Source of the DNA: Dendrophyllia cribrosa
Lineage: Eukaryota > Cnidaria > Anthozoa > Scleractinia > Dendrophylliidae
Length of the DNA stretch: 64,000 nt
NCBI GenBank assembly: GCA_024195265.1
Contig: JAJLRJ010000010.1
Coordinates: 4,870,135 to 4,934,134 of the forward strand
Direction of reading: 5' to 3'
This document shows, piece by piece, positions 10,739-19,779 of the stretch (positions within the stretch are counted from its first letter, which is position 1; each line of letters begins with the position of its first letter). The position numbers and the translations under genes were made by a program. The notes beneath the pieces were generated by a model, which searched no databases, was not told the DNA's origin, and saw only the letters and a list, made by a program, of their open reading frames with translations.

Positions 10739-13569
10739 CCAGAGCAGGATAGAAAACACTGATGGAACAAGGTGCGTGCTGCAGCAGAAGACAGGAGAAC
10801 TTGGAAGATGAGTGTGGAGGCCTTCCGTGCCAATTAGCATGAAAGAATTGGTAACAGATAACATATAACCTTCAATCATGCAAAAAAACAATTTAAATGG
10901 AAAATGAGCTACAGTAATTTAGCCTAGCATCCCATCCAGGTTTGGAAGGGGGGTTGCAATTCATTTTTTTGGTTTTCCATACATCGTCTGTAAATGTTTC
11001 TGTGGACCGCTTGGTGACAAATGGATGGAAAACAAAAACATAATTGCATATGCATGCTTTCTAACACTTCTACACATATAAAAATTTCATGAGTAAAGTC
11101 TTCTTCCTAATGTAACTATTCAACTGTAAAATGTAAATTTTACCGAATTTATTTGACACTGGGTTCCCATACAACCACTGTGTTTGGCGGCATGTTTGCC
11201 CTTATTATCCATGATCTCCCAACAAGCGCGAAGTCCTCCGGCTATCGACCCTATCCTATCTGATCTCTCCCATGGTACTTACATTCCACAGAGGTTCTTA
11301 CATTCCACAGAGGTTCTCACATTCCACAAAGGTACTTACATTCCACAGAGCTACTTACTTTCCACAGAGGTACTTACAGTTCCACATAGGTTGTTACATT
11401 CCACAAAGGTACTTACAATCCACAGAAATACTTACACTCCACAAAGGTACTTACATTCCACAGAGGTACTTACATTCCACAGCGGCACTTACATTCCACA
11501 GCGCCACTAACATTCCACAAAGGTACTTACATTCCACAGAGGTACTTACATTCCACAGAGGTACTTACATTCCACATGTAGCGTCACTTGAGCCTTGTTT
11601 GTTTCTCCACGGCATTCATACTGTCCATTGTCTGTTTTATTCACCCTGTCGATTTCCAGATAATTGAGGTTTCCGTCGTTTTTCACGTGCAATCTCTGCG
11701 ATGGATCATTGCTTATTTTTTGTCCATTCGAATCAAACCAACCTATGAACGCTTCGTCCGTTACGGAGCAGTTAATACTTGTCGTTTCGCCTTCGGGTGC
11801 GTAATGGCTAATATTCAGCACGGTGACAGCTCCGTCTGTTAGCAAAAGAGAATTTTTTCGTGAATAAAATTAATAGGTCGTCGGGGGGTGGAGCAGAGGC
11901 ACCTAACGAGGAATGATTAGAACGCTTGGAATGGCGTGGACTGTTTTCCGTACCGTTTTAGTGCCTTTAAAGGAAACTATATGAAGGCTCAGGAAAGATA
12001 AGCTGGCTTCGTGAAAAACAATGTTAAAAATCGGTCCTCACTAGTGGAGCTTATGTTTTTTGTTACGATTACGCTAATAGGTACCAATTTGTGTCGCATT
12101 TATTTGTGATTTTCGCCAAATAAAGTGATCTAGTTGCGGTTATCGTCAAGAGTGACACAAGTTGTACAAGTTATAAGAATCATTGCCTGTTTTGACACCC
12201 TTCGGGAACTTGTCTCGCGATGCAAAGTTTTCAGCAATTGCGACGCCACTGCACGAAACACTGAGATTTGGTATCGGGTTCGCTCAAGCGAGGATTCATA
12301 ATGACGATGATGATGATGGTGATGATGATGAGCATGATGGTGATAATGATAATGATTACTTTACTTTGTGTCAATGCATTGAGCTCTTAACCACAATTTA
12401 GGGGTACTATATTAAAAGGAAATAACGATTGAAATGTCAAGGACAGCTTTTGGATCTCCTAACGGTGGTGGCAGGTTGAATTATAAATATTTATCGTAAC
12501 CTGCATAGCGGGCATAAATGAATAGGGAAGGGTAGAAGAGCGAGCGCCTAACCCTTAACCCTAACCCTAACCCTAACCCCCCCCCCCCCCCCCCCCCCCC
12601 GCCCCCCTCGAAGGGGGGCTCCTATATGAAAGGCACGGGGATGCTCGTCGTCTCGTTTTGGAGTCGCGGTGGGGCGGGGGGGGGGGGGGGGGAGTACCAT
12701 GGGATGATATAACTGGGATTTTCCTACGAAATGTTTGGAATGATTTATTGCGTGTTGGATCATAGCTGTTTCACTTAACCGCTTGGCATACAGTCTACAT
12801 AAACAGGAAGAAGTTTTATTGTTTGGGGTATTGAATTTCCGGTGAAGCGCAAAAAAAGACAGTTGCGTGACATAACATGTTAGACCGCTGCACTTCCTGT
12901 CGAATTGTGTCTTTCTTTTAACTTTTCCAACAAAATCGAAATTCAAAACAACAGCAAGAATTTTCTGTCAAATTTAAACAGCAATTCACTCGTTTTGTTT
13001 CGATCCAAATACTGAATTACGTACTTGCCTGCACCGACATACTTGCGTCACTTGGACCTCCACCAATATTTAGCGGAAATAGAAGTCACGCAACGATGTC
13101 TATTTAGACACGGAAATTATAAAGTCAACTTACATCATAACCAAAACATATACTTTTAAAATTCATCCATTTTTACGAAGTTTCCAATGAGAGTTCCCCA
13201 TTTCTCATACAATCGAAATTCTATCTGGATATCACACGATACGATTGTAAACATTTAATTACTGTAATTATTATTAGCTATTATTGAGTAAAACCAGCTT
13301 ACAAGCTCTCGATGTGTGCGGTATTAACATAAAAAGATAGCTCGCGCAGCTTGAAAAATACGAAAATCAAGTCTAATCTTTGAGCCGAAAATATTATATT
13401 ATCATACAAGTTCAACATACAAGAGTATACAACACAAAATTGACACGATGAGTAGTCACACACAGACAAGATCATAATGAAGAAAACCCTTACCGCTATT
13501 CGTTATCCAGGTTATCCAGTAAAAACAGAGGAAAACCAGCGAAGCTCTGATCGACGAAGAGTCGTACAT
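1170..13569 (-). CDS. Secreted or membrane Ig/fibronectin-III protein, 5' part (partial)
   Basis: Four exons read in one frame on the minus strand: 13569-13494, 11835-11569, 10114-9830 and 1454-1170, about 304 codons. Exon 1 starts with ATG and encodes a 25-residue signal peptide with a hydrophobic core (SLVFLCFYWITWI). Exon 2 is an Ig domain (INCSV, Trp in GWFD, DNGQYEC). Exon 3 is a second Ig domain (VTLNCVF, DFGFYTC). Exon 4 is a fibronectin type III domain (PEPPNNLRV, VVTWDPAERDGG, GYNIEL, YEVR). Each internal exon is a multiple of three (267, 285, 285 nt) and all junctions are phase 1, the usual signature of shuffled extracellular modules. The last visible exon ends at a GTAAGT donor, so more FN3 domains, a transmembrane segment or a cytoplasmic domain lie to the left of the window. 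The architecture fits adhesion molecules, receptor phosphatases or cnidarian immune and allorecognition-type receptors; it cannot be narrowed further here. The donor of exon 2 sits in a 19-bp tandem array. Confidence 0.88.
1660..2290. repeat. Palindromic TTTGAC/GTCAAA minisatellite, array A
   Basis: The core TTTGACGCGCGTCAAA and variants of CTTTGACTTCACCTTTGAC with its reverse complement recur throughout. A higher-order period of about 205 bp is visible (compare the ATAACGGCTTT..CATATACCTTT blocks near 1755 and 1960). It lies in the 8.4 kb intron between the second Ig exon and the FN3 exon. A second array of the same motif is at 8280-8900 in the same intron. Confidence 0.85.
2300..3046. other. 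Intron sequence, nothing recognised
   Basis: AT-rich sequence without domain-coding frames, structured repeats or RNA gene features that I can support; part of the large intron of the Ig/FN3 gene. Confidence 0.5.
3047..3303. mobile_element. Small TIR element with internal ~50-bp triplication and poly-C/poly-G ends
   Basis: Imperfect inverted ends run inward from GGGACTTTCCATTTT on the left and, reverse complemented, GGGACATTCCACTTTTT on the right. A C-run follows the left end and a G-run of about 23 precedes the right end. Between them a ~50-bp unit containing TTTGTCGGC..CTTTGAA..ATCCGAA is repeated about three times. Non-coding. Confidence 0.65.
3304..4914. other. Intron sequence, nothing recognised
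   Basis: AT-rich, with only short random open frames; no conserved exon of the Ig/FN3 gene could be placed here. Confidence 0.5.
4919..7763. mobile_element. Composite foldback element, possibly TTAA-flanked
   Basis: The left boundary reads TTAA then GGAGGCTC (4915-4926), and the right boundary reads GAGCCACC then TTAA (to 7767), resembling the ends of the TTAA palindrome at 45592-47518. Inside, about 5095-5690 is repeated inverted at about 6475-7041, and about 5675-5760 is repeated inverted at about 6115-6215. A separate hairpin occupies 7042-7450. The two ends differ at several positions and the flanks outside the arms are unequal (176 versus about 320 bp beyond the inner hairpin), so this is probably nested or rearranged. 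No transposase frame remains. Confidence 0.6.
7042..7450. repeat. Hairpin element, arms ~190 bp
   Basis: Left arm, from ACATTTTTAACACGTG through the block GATCGAGCTTTTCATTC, is repeated inverted after a short spacer near 7245 and ends near AAAACACGTGTTAAAATG. The arms differ by scattered substitutions and small gaps. It looks like a foldback MITE inserted in or beside the right arm of the larger composite element. Confidence 0.75.
7770..8279. other. Intron sequence, nothing recognised
   Basis: AT-rich stretch between the composite element and the second TTTGAC array, with no coding or structural signal. Confidence 0.5.
8280..8900. repeat. Palindromic TTTGAC/GTCAAA minisatellite, array B
   Basis: Repeated blocks of CCTTTGACACGCGTC, GACGCGCGTCAAAGG and CAAAGGCG..ATCAAA, with loosely repeated CAGACGGATTTGACCA units. 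It is the same motif family as the array at 1660-2290, more diverged, in the same intron. Confidence 0.8.
8901..9829. other. Intron sequence, nothing recognised
   Basis: AT-rich, no recognisable exon, RNA or repeat structure up to the donor of the second Ig exon. Confidence 0.5.
10150..10860 (+). pseudogene. Decayed LINE reverse transcriptase, C-terminal part
   Basis: Plus-strand frames interrupted by stops and shifts read LLYGCETWRINK, then CLRRILKVKWRDKVSTKEL, EKAGIERLSDEV and GRPKTTWRRTVERE. This block order is the usual C-terminal end of a non-LTR reverse transcriptase ORF2 of the type often labelled endonuclease-reverse transcriptase. It is inserted antisense in the intron between the two Ig exons. 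Several in-frame stops show it is dead. The codons after TWRRTVE have expanded into a GA microsatellite. Confidence 0.75.
10703..10736. repeat. (GA)17 microsatellite
   Basis: An uninterrupted AG run of 34 bases lies within the LINE remnant, where it extends a Glu-Arg coding stretch. Confidence 0.95.
10861..11273. other. Intron sequence, nothing recognised
   Basis: AT-rich filler between the LINE remnant and the 19-bp minisatellite. Confidence 0.45.
11274..11576 (-). repeat. 19-bp minisatellite made of splice-donor copies
   Basis: About 16 units of 19 bp (one of 20) read GGTACTTACATTCCACAGA on the plus strand. On the minus strand each unit reads GGAATGTAAGTACC-like; 12 units contain GTAAGT and others carry GTAAG or GTGAG variants. 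The copy at 11568 is the frame-consistent donor of the first Ig exon of the minus-strand gene. The array lies immediately downstream in the intron. Because 19 is not a multiple of three, use of a more distal donor changes frame. Confidence 0.93.
11846..12300. other. Intron sequence, nothing recognised
   Basis: No coding or structural signal between the first Ig exon and the GAT microsatellite. Confidence 0.45.
12301..12356. repeat. (GAT)n microsatellite
   Basis: Imperfect GAT/GAY repeats of about 56 bases in the first intron of the Ig/FN3 gene. Confidence 0.85.
12546..12603. repeat. Interstitial telomeric repeats joined to poly-C
   Basis: About five copies of CCCTAA (one with an extra T) run directly into a C run of more than 20 bases. 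CCCTAA is the animal telomere repeat read on the C-rich strand. A G-run follows at about 12676-12692, after sequence related to the poly-G repeat family at 13730-14170. It lies within intron 1 of the Ig/FN3 gene. Confidence 0.85.
12700..13490. other. First-intron sequence, nothing recognised
   Basis: AT-rich sequence next to the signal-peptide exon. No promoter element could be supported for the minus-strand gene. Confidence 0.45.
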
Positions 13570-13724
13570 TTCGTCAGTTGCAGTCGAACCTCCTAGAAAA
13601 TGGATCGAGAGTCAAATACTTAGTAATATACAAAAGAAACGTTTTAGCAACTGTATTAAATGACATTGGATATTTAATTTCGTAACAGTTCGTTTACTTG
13701 TACTTGTGATGTCATTGTGGGTGG

Positions 13725-14170
13725 GCCGGGGGGGGGGGGGGGTACTCCAATATATGAGCTATATAGGTATGTGCCACTGTGAAGGGTATGGTTTTCAGGC
13801 AGTTTAGTCTGGGATAGAGTATAGTAATCAGAGACTTTTGGTCTAGAATAGGGTATCATTTTCCGCAAAACTGATCAGTTGAGTGAAGAATTTAGTCTAG
13901 ACAAGGTATACTGGCAAATAGCATTTAAAAATCGGTACGGCGGGCAGTACGGCATTTTTATTGACCCTTGTTAACTAATAACTGCGATAGTGAACGAGTT
14001 TCTAGAAAATGGCGAGTCTGGAATAGGTCTAGGATAGGGTAGGGTTTTTCGGTGTTTTGTCTAGAATAGGGTTGCAAAATGCAGCTAAAGTGGTCTAGTA
14101 TAGGTTAAGGGTCTCAAAGTCCCAACGGCACACCCCCACCCAAACATTTGGAGAGTACCCCCCGGGTGGG
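13725..14170 (+). repeat. Dispersed poly-G-bounded repeat, copy 1
   Basis: After a G-run the sequence GGTACTCCAATATATGAG is followed by blocks such as GTGCCACTGTGAAGGGTATG and TCTAGAATAGGGTATCATTT. The same blocks occur in reverse orientation at about 29860-30035, again next to a long C run. Sub-blocks built on 'agaatagggt' recur several times inside. Non-coding. Confidence 0.7.
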
Positions 14171-14494
14171 TGGGGTATAATGTATAATATCCTGACTTGA
14201 TATTACTTTTAGCATGATTGGCCGCATGACACGTATATAACCTCAAGCTGCGCGCGAGTGTTGCTTTTATAAATAAGAAAAAGTTTTTTACGTGACAAGT
14301 TAAGACAACCATGATAACAAACCTAGGAAAAAAAACCGCACATGAGGATTAAATTTGGGCTCCAATTGTTCCTGATATATTTTTGTTGAGGATTATTCTT
14401 AGCATAATAGAATTCGAAGGAATTATGGGCAATTCATTTTGCACGTATCGAGAACATTTAAAACGTTTTTGTCATCAGTATTACTTGAACTCAA

Positions 14495-14700
14495 TGACCT
14501 TAGATTTGCTGCACGCTTTTATACTGCTCAGTAGCTTTCATTTGAATGGTCACACTTTAGGATTTCATCCACAGACTCAAAAGTTAGAACCACCTTGTAC
14601 AACATAATAAACAGTACCACAGGAAAGTACTGCTCAATAGCTTTCCTATGAATGGTCACACTGTATGCTTTTATCCAGAGACTTTCATTCAACTGAAACT
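14495..14700 (+). repeat. About two copies of the 106-bp satellite unit
   Basis: Blocks CAGTAGCTTTCATTTGAATG, CACTTTAGGATTTCATCC and CAGACTCAAAAGTTAGAAC occur once and then a diverged second time. They match the unit of the array at 62475-63510 in the same orientation. Confidence 0.85.
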
Positions 14701-14759
14701 ATGAGCTACTGTGGGGGTCAATACCCCTGGCCCGGGGTCAGTATGGACAGTATGGAAGT

Positions 14760-15540
14760 TAGAAGTTAGTGTGCCAGTGTGAGCGAAATTTCATTTTATA
14801 TTTGCGTGCTTTAGCCGCTTAACTCTTCTGACATCAATACACGCCCCAAAATTAGGTCACTCTACAAAACTGCGATTTACATCACGAGGAGACTCCGCCC
14901 AAGAATTTTAATCTTCTTTGAAAAATTTAGGCAGATTATCTTGATCCCCCGGCAAATCGCTTCAGTTTGGAAAAACAATCCGACAACATCTATATATAGT
15001 TTTTTTGTGTCGATGTGAAAATCTTTTTTCATTCACGCATTATCAAAATCCACAGTCGAACAAGGCAGCTGAAAACGGTGTTCCAAAACTCATGTTCTTT
15101 CTTCTATCCCTTCTTTAAACCGCTTGCAATTTCATTAAAATTTAGGTTGAGTCCCGCCTTAAAGCTTTATTGCATCTCATCGACTATTAATGTTCTGTTC
15201 AAGAGTATAACAGTTCAGTTGCAAGCGGGTACACAGAGCATCTCTTCAACTTTGCGCACTTAAAAGAATCAAAGGCCTTTGTTTGTGTATTTGTCAACCT
15301 CGTTCCCAGGATGGGCGGGAAAAGGGTCTTTATGTATTTGTCATTGTAAAGATGCAGTAAATTGAAAATGTGTTTTGATAACCAAGCCTTGCATTCAGTT
15401 TGTTTTATTTTGATAACGCGGAATGTTATTTTAGTCTCAGCTTATTTCTTATCAGCCCATTCCGAAACGTTTTTTTTTTTATGTCGCTAATAGCTCCCCC
15501 GTGCACAAACCCACTGAAAACCTCTTAATTATTACCGGCA
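14760..15540. other. Intergenic, nothing recognised
   Basis: AT-rich, no supported gene or structured repeat. Confidence 0.45.
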
Positions 15541-15544
15541 TTTT

Positions 15545-15603
15545 AGGAAGGTTACAGGGATACCAAGGTTACAGGAATACCAAGGTTACAGGAATACCAA
15601 GGT
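15545..15603. repeat. 18-bp minisatellite, ~3 copies
   Basis: AAGGTTACAGGAATACC-type units repeat three times in tandem. Confidence 0.8.
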
Positions 15604-15940
15604 TGCAAATAAAGTATAACGGCAAAACCACAGCGACAAACCAATAAAGAGTATCGGATCTTTCGTAAACCTGGCTACTGCCCGGCCTGGATCAGTAAAG
15701 GATCAGTTTCCCGTTTTTACTTATCACTGCAAATGCAGTGTTTTTGTCGGAACAGGCACGGTGTAACGAGCTAAATTAGAGGAGAGCAAAGATATGATTT
15801 TATACTGACTAAAAACTAGTTATCCAGTATTGATTGGCTGCTTCGAGATATGACTGAAAATCTCTCACTAAATAGTCGAGTGGGCCAACTATTCACGCGC
15901 GTGAGCGAGGATCTCGCGTTTTTTTTAATAGTTTTGTATG

Positions 15941-15975
15941 CTGAAGAAGGCAGTCTTGCCGAAACGTAAAACGTC
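15941..15975 (+). ncRNA. Hammerhead-ribozyme-like core, probably decayed
   Basis: The order is CTGAAGA, a stem GGCA/TGCC, GAA, then ACGT, AAA, ACGT and C, matching the conserved core of hammerhead ribozymes as found at the ends of Penelope-like elements. The palindromic ACGT can form stem III. The bases before CTGA and after the cleavage C do not pair, so stem I is missing and activity is unlikely. No other Penelope sequence is seen beside it. Confidence 0.5.
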
Positions 15976-16017
15976 GGTGGTTTAATTATGAACAGCGTCG
16001 AAATATGTCATTTTCAG

Positions 16018-16217
16018 AGGCGGATCCATATTTCTATTTCATGTCTTGTCTTCACAAACGCTTTTACGAGTCTCAGGCCGGAATGCTGGAAATGACGTTT
16101 TAGAGGTAAAAATCAGAAAAAACGTTTCGAGTTCGAGTTCGAGCCTTCCCGACCACGCCCATGGCCGTGTACAGTGTACAATCCCCTCTTTCAGTAATTC
16201 CTGGATCCGCTCCTGAT
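16018..16217. mobile_element. Small TIR element (GGCGGATCCA ends)
   Basis: Left end AGAGGCGGATCCA and right end TGGATCCGCTCCTGA are inverted; 200 bp, no coding capacity. Confidence 0.6.
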
Positions 16218-16891
16218 TTTAGTACTTAGGATACGAACAAGTAACTGTAATTTGCAACGGACCACCGTAACGAAATAGAAGCACCGGATCCTGTGATAAA
16301 GGATCTAATCCGCTACAAAATAATGAAACGATTTGATAAAAAAGCAAGGCTGATAAACGGTACGGAAATGACTATATTTTTAAAATATCCAATATTTCGA
16401 AAGGCACAGCCTTTCTTCTTCAGGGTCTTACAGATAGTGACTCGTAAGGCGAAAAACGTTACAATTTTAAATTTGAAAGGGGGCGGGGGATAAAATATGA
16501 TACTACATGTACAACAACATAAACTATAGTGACAATATATTAGGATCAGACACTGCTCAGAGAAAATAAATTCTTATCACCGAATATTTCACCTTTCATC
16601 CTTCAATTCAGTGAGCTTCGCTCGCGCGCGTGAGCTTTCAGCAGCTCTTGTAGCTGGCAGTCTATTTTGAGATGCGTTAATCGAGACTACTCAGTTGAAT
16701 TGAGTTATTCTCACATAAAAAGTGAATCGCGCGCATTGAACGAAGTTTGGACGTGCCCGCGAGAAACTCCGAGGCGATGGAGTCTACTTTAGCAGAACAA
16801 GAAATGAGAATTGGTAATTCACAGCTTGCTAGCGAGTGTTTAGTCTTTAAGGTGTGTAGTGTTTAGTTATATATCAGGGTTATGTAGCTTA

Positions 16892-17022
16892 GGCCCCTTC
16901 CACACGTATACGTTTACGTTCGTAAACGCATATTTTTTTACGACTGGCTTCGCGTGGACGGGAGCGTTTAAGATAAAAAAAAATGCGTTTACGAACGTAA
17001 ACGTATACGTGTGGACGGGGCC
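16892..17022. mobile_element. 131-bp MITE with TTA target duplication
   Basis: Inverted ends start GGCCCC(T/G)TCCACACGTATACG and continue for about 38 bp. The element is flanked on both sides by TTA (16889-16891 and 17023-17025). A 3-bp TTA/TAA duplication is typical of PIF/Harbinger-type elements. Non-coding. Confidence 0.85.
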
Positions 17023-17025
17023 TTA

Positions 17026-18887
17026 GTTAGAACTCGCAATTTGTGAGAACTGAAAAAAGTCATAGCCTCTTCCAGGTGTTCAGATAGTGGGGAGCGAATG
17101 ATAGGCGCCGGCGCGCGTGGAAGAAAGCATATTGCGAGTGCCTGACGGTTTGGGGTTGGCGAATTGGCGAGAAAAGAGAGCGAGGCGACCTCCTCTTTCC
17201 AGTCTCCCCTCATTTCCCCCGCTCGTTCACCTCCCCCCTCCCTTCCCCCCGCGCGTCCCCCGGCTTCAACAGTCAAAACATTCTGGCTTGTTTTTATTGT
17301 TCGAGAAGTTAAAGCGTTCTAAGAATCTAACTATCGGAAGTTAAAAACATTTTAAGCCTTCAGTCTAGATCCCAGAAAATTTGTATCGATCAATTAAATC
17401 TTTATTTCGCCGTAATTTGTGGCCGCAAAACAGATGTTGCACTCCGATTGGCCTAATGGTAACATCGCAATCGATTTCTTACAATGGTGTGTTAATTATA
17501 ACAGCCGGAGGTTCAAAGAACGTCTCCCATTACTACTGTAATTTGGGTATTAAATTGACTTAGAGTCATTTCTAATCTAAGACAACTTAGATAACAGATT
17601 AATTAATTAATTGACTGGCGTACATAGATATTTCTCACCTGATTTTCCTTCCAAGGTCGTTGTACCTCAAAAATCAGCCTCTGAGACGCATTTGAAATCA
17701 GTCAACCTCGGCCTCCGGCTTTCTGACATGAAAGAGAATTACACGAGTCGCCAGTTAAATTGCGGCCATATTCCAGCTATCAGTCAACGGCCGTAAACAT
17801 CTTCAGATCTATTCATTCCGGAAATTTTACAACCCTGCCTGAAGACCCCGAAGATTATTTAGTTTTGTTTATAGCTATCGGTAAAAACATTTTTCAGCTA
17901 AAAGTTCAGAAGTTTTTGGTCTTTTGCTAAGGTATCAAAGTATGCGTAATACAAACCCTTTCTTTGAAGCCTAAGGAAGCTATCGTTAATGACATGTTTA
18001 TCGCTTGTGTACTTGCGATAACTGAAAACGTGACACAATACTTCCCTCCGTGATGTAAATATGGAGTAGATATCACAATTATCAGCTGTCCCTGTCGAGA
18101 TAACAGGTGTCTTATTGTACAAACCCGTGCAGTGGTAAGATACACCGGGCGATACGGCCTCATAATAAATGACAAAGGGATGTTTGCCAAATGGTGTTTA
18201 CTTGTGATAAAAATTCACTCAATATTATTTCATCTATACCGCCCAAAATTACAATTTATCCCGCCCGCCTTATCGTGTTCAAAATACAGTCAATATTCTT
18301 GACTTCGGCGAGACATCAACTATAAATTAAATTAAATTAAATTTGGCTCCATTGCCGATCTCTATTAAATCTCGCACCTTGTAATTTTAATTTCTTTTGC
18401 ATTCTCGGAAATATTGAGCGCTTTCCTTTTGTATGGAAAATCCGGTTGTTTCGGTGGTAAATCAAATGTGACAGACTTTTTCACTGGAAATTTTTCGGGA
18501 ACAAAGGAATACCTTCAGAGGTAGTCCTCTTTTCTCGTTTTTGCCGAAATGATCGGAAAATCCCAGAAGCCATCCACCTCTTCAGAACCTCTAATTTCAT
18601 TGGACCTGGTTATCACCCACATGTATTGTTTTCAGGGCTAGGGTCCATTGTTCTGTTGTTTGTTCTATTGTTTTCTCAGCCAATCTTGTGAGGCGTTCCG
18701 AGAGGTGCGTACCGCCTGGAAAATCCTGGACCATCTGCTGCGGCCTACTAGTGCCATGCTCCTTGATGAATTTAAGGCCATATTTGTCTTAACCGCGGTC
18801 AAACGAGAGAAATTTGCAAATTAAAGTTAAGCAAAGTACTTAAAAGTTAAGGTTGTCATTTTCACTGTTTAAAGTTTAATATATTGC
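17026..18887. other. Intergenic, nothing recognised
   Basis: Contains a C-rich stretch near 17190-17260 and short random frames. No gene could be supported on either strand. Confidence 0.45.
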
Positions 18888-19024
18888 CAATAGAGGTTTT
18901 GCACGGCAGCCATGTTGCATGGCAGGAACAATGAAAATGTTTTGCATTAGAAAGAACATTCTTTCCCATAGGGAAAAGAATCTATTGTTCCTGCCATGCA
19001 ACATGGCTGCCGTGCAAAACCTCT
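18888..19024. repeat. 137-bp hairpin MITE
   Basis: The arm AGAGGTTTTGCACGGCAGCC..GGCAGGAACAAT is repeated exactly inverted at about 18982-19024, with a ~50-bp loop. The arms are about 42 bp and look identical, so the copy appears young. Confidence 0.85.
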
Positions 19025-19465
19025 ATACACTGTCAATTTACCAAACGTTTTGAAAGTTTACCAAAAACGTTCTAAGCGTTTTAAAATGAACTGCACAATT
19101 GTCTGCGACATTTGCCAACATAATTTTGATCAGGCACAAAGAGTTTTGGTCTGTTTTCAACGGAAAAAAAGCTCAACAACATCAACTAATTTTTTTATAC
19201 ATCCTTGCCCATATTTCCATTTAATAATAAATAAAATCCCACTAAATGAAACGAAAAAAAATCGGCGCGACGTAAATAAATTTTTGTCGCGCCGATACAT
19301 GGAGGTGGGTGGTCGAAAACTAATCCTCCTTTACTTGAAGTCTAAGAACCCCTGGGGTGGAGTTTTTGACTCCTGGTAGAGTTTCTTGAGACCTGTGTCG
19401 CGTGTCGCTAAACTTGTAAACAGTCAAAATGGCGAGCCAATGCTTGACGTGTTTTGGCGGTAATG

Positions 19466-19633
19466 CTATCCAGCGCTCCCTGGCACCTTGCTACGCTTTG
19501 GCTGCAACATTTCATTGATATCTTCTTCTAAAGTACTCCCAGCCGGTGAGTGACCGTTCTCGTCGACAGTTGAAACATTTGGAAGGTGGAATCGACGAAA
19601 AAGATCGCTTTGTTTGTATGCGCGGGAAGCCAT
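19466..19633 (-). CDS. Unrecognised short open frame (possible first exon or element fragment)
   Basis: A minus-strand ATG opens a 55-residue frame starting MASRAYKQSDLFRRFHLP and ending in a stop; it is hydrophilic with no membrane segment. The frame is open upstream for another 43 codons. I do not recognise the family. The composition looks more protein-like than the surrounding random frames, but there is no neighbour that would give it a role. It may be a fragment of a transposon gene. Confidence 0.2.
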   Translation of the reverse strand: MASRAYKQSDLFRRFHLPNVSTVDENGHSPAGSTLEEDINEMLQPKRSKVPGSAG

Positions 19634-19779
19634 GCTGTCAAGCTCGAATTTGGCGGGCTTTGTAATCGAAATGAAACTGACCTCAGGGCAGAATATCACC
19701 CCGGCTAGGCTGTTTACCCGCCCTGTCATACCTAGCAGACCTCCTTTGTGGGGGTACCCCACCTCTCATGTAAACGTGA

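Noticed and set aside
11184..11667. Plus-strand frames with Thr/His/Pro-rich repeats
   Set aside because: Translations of the 19-bp minisatellite and of the antisense of an Ig exon.
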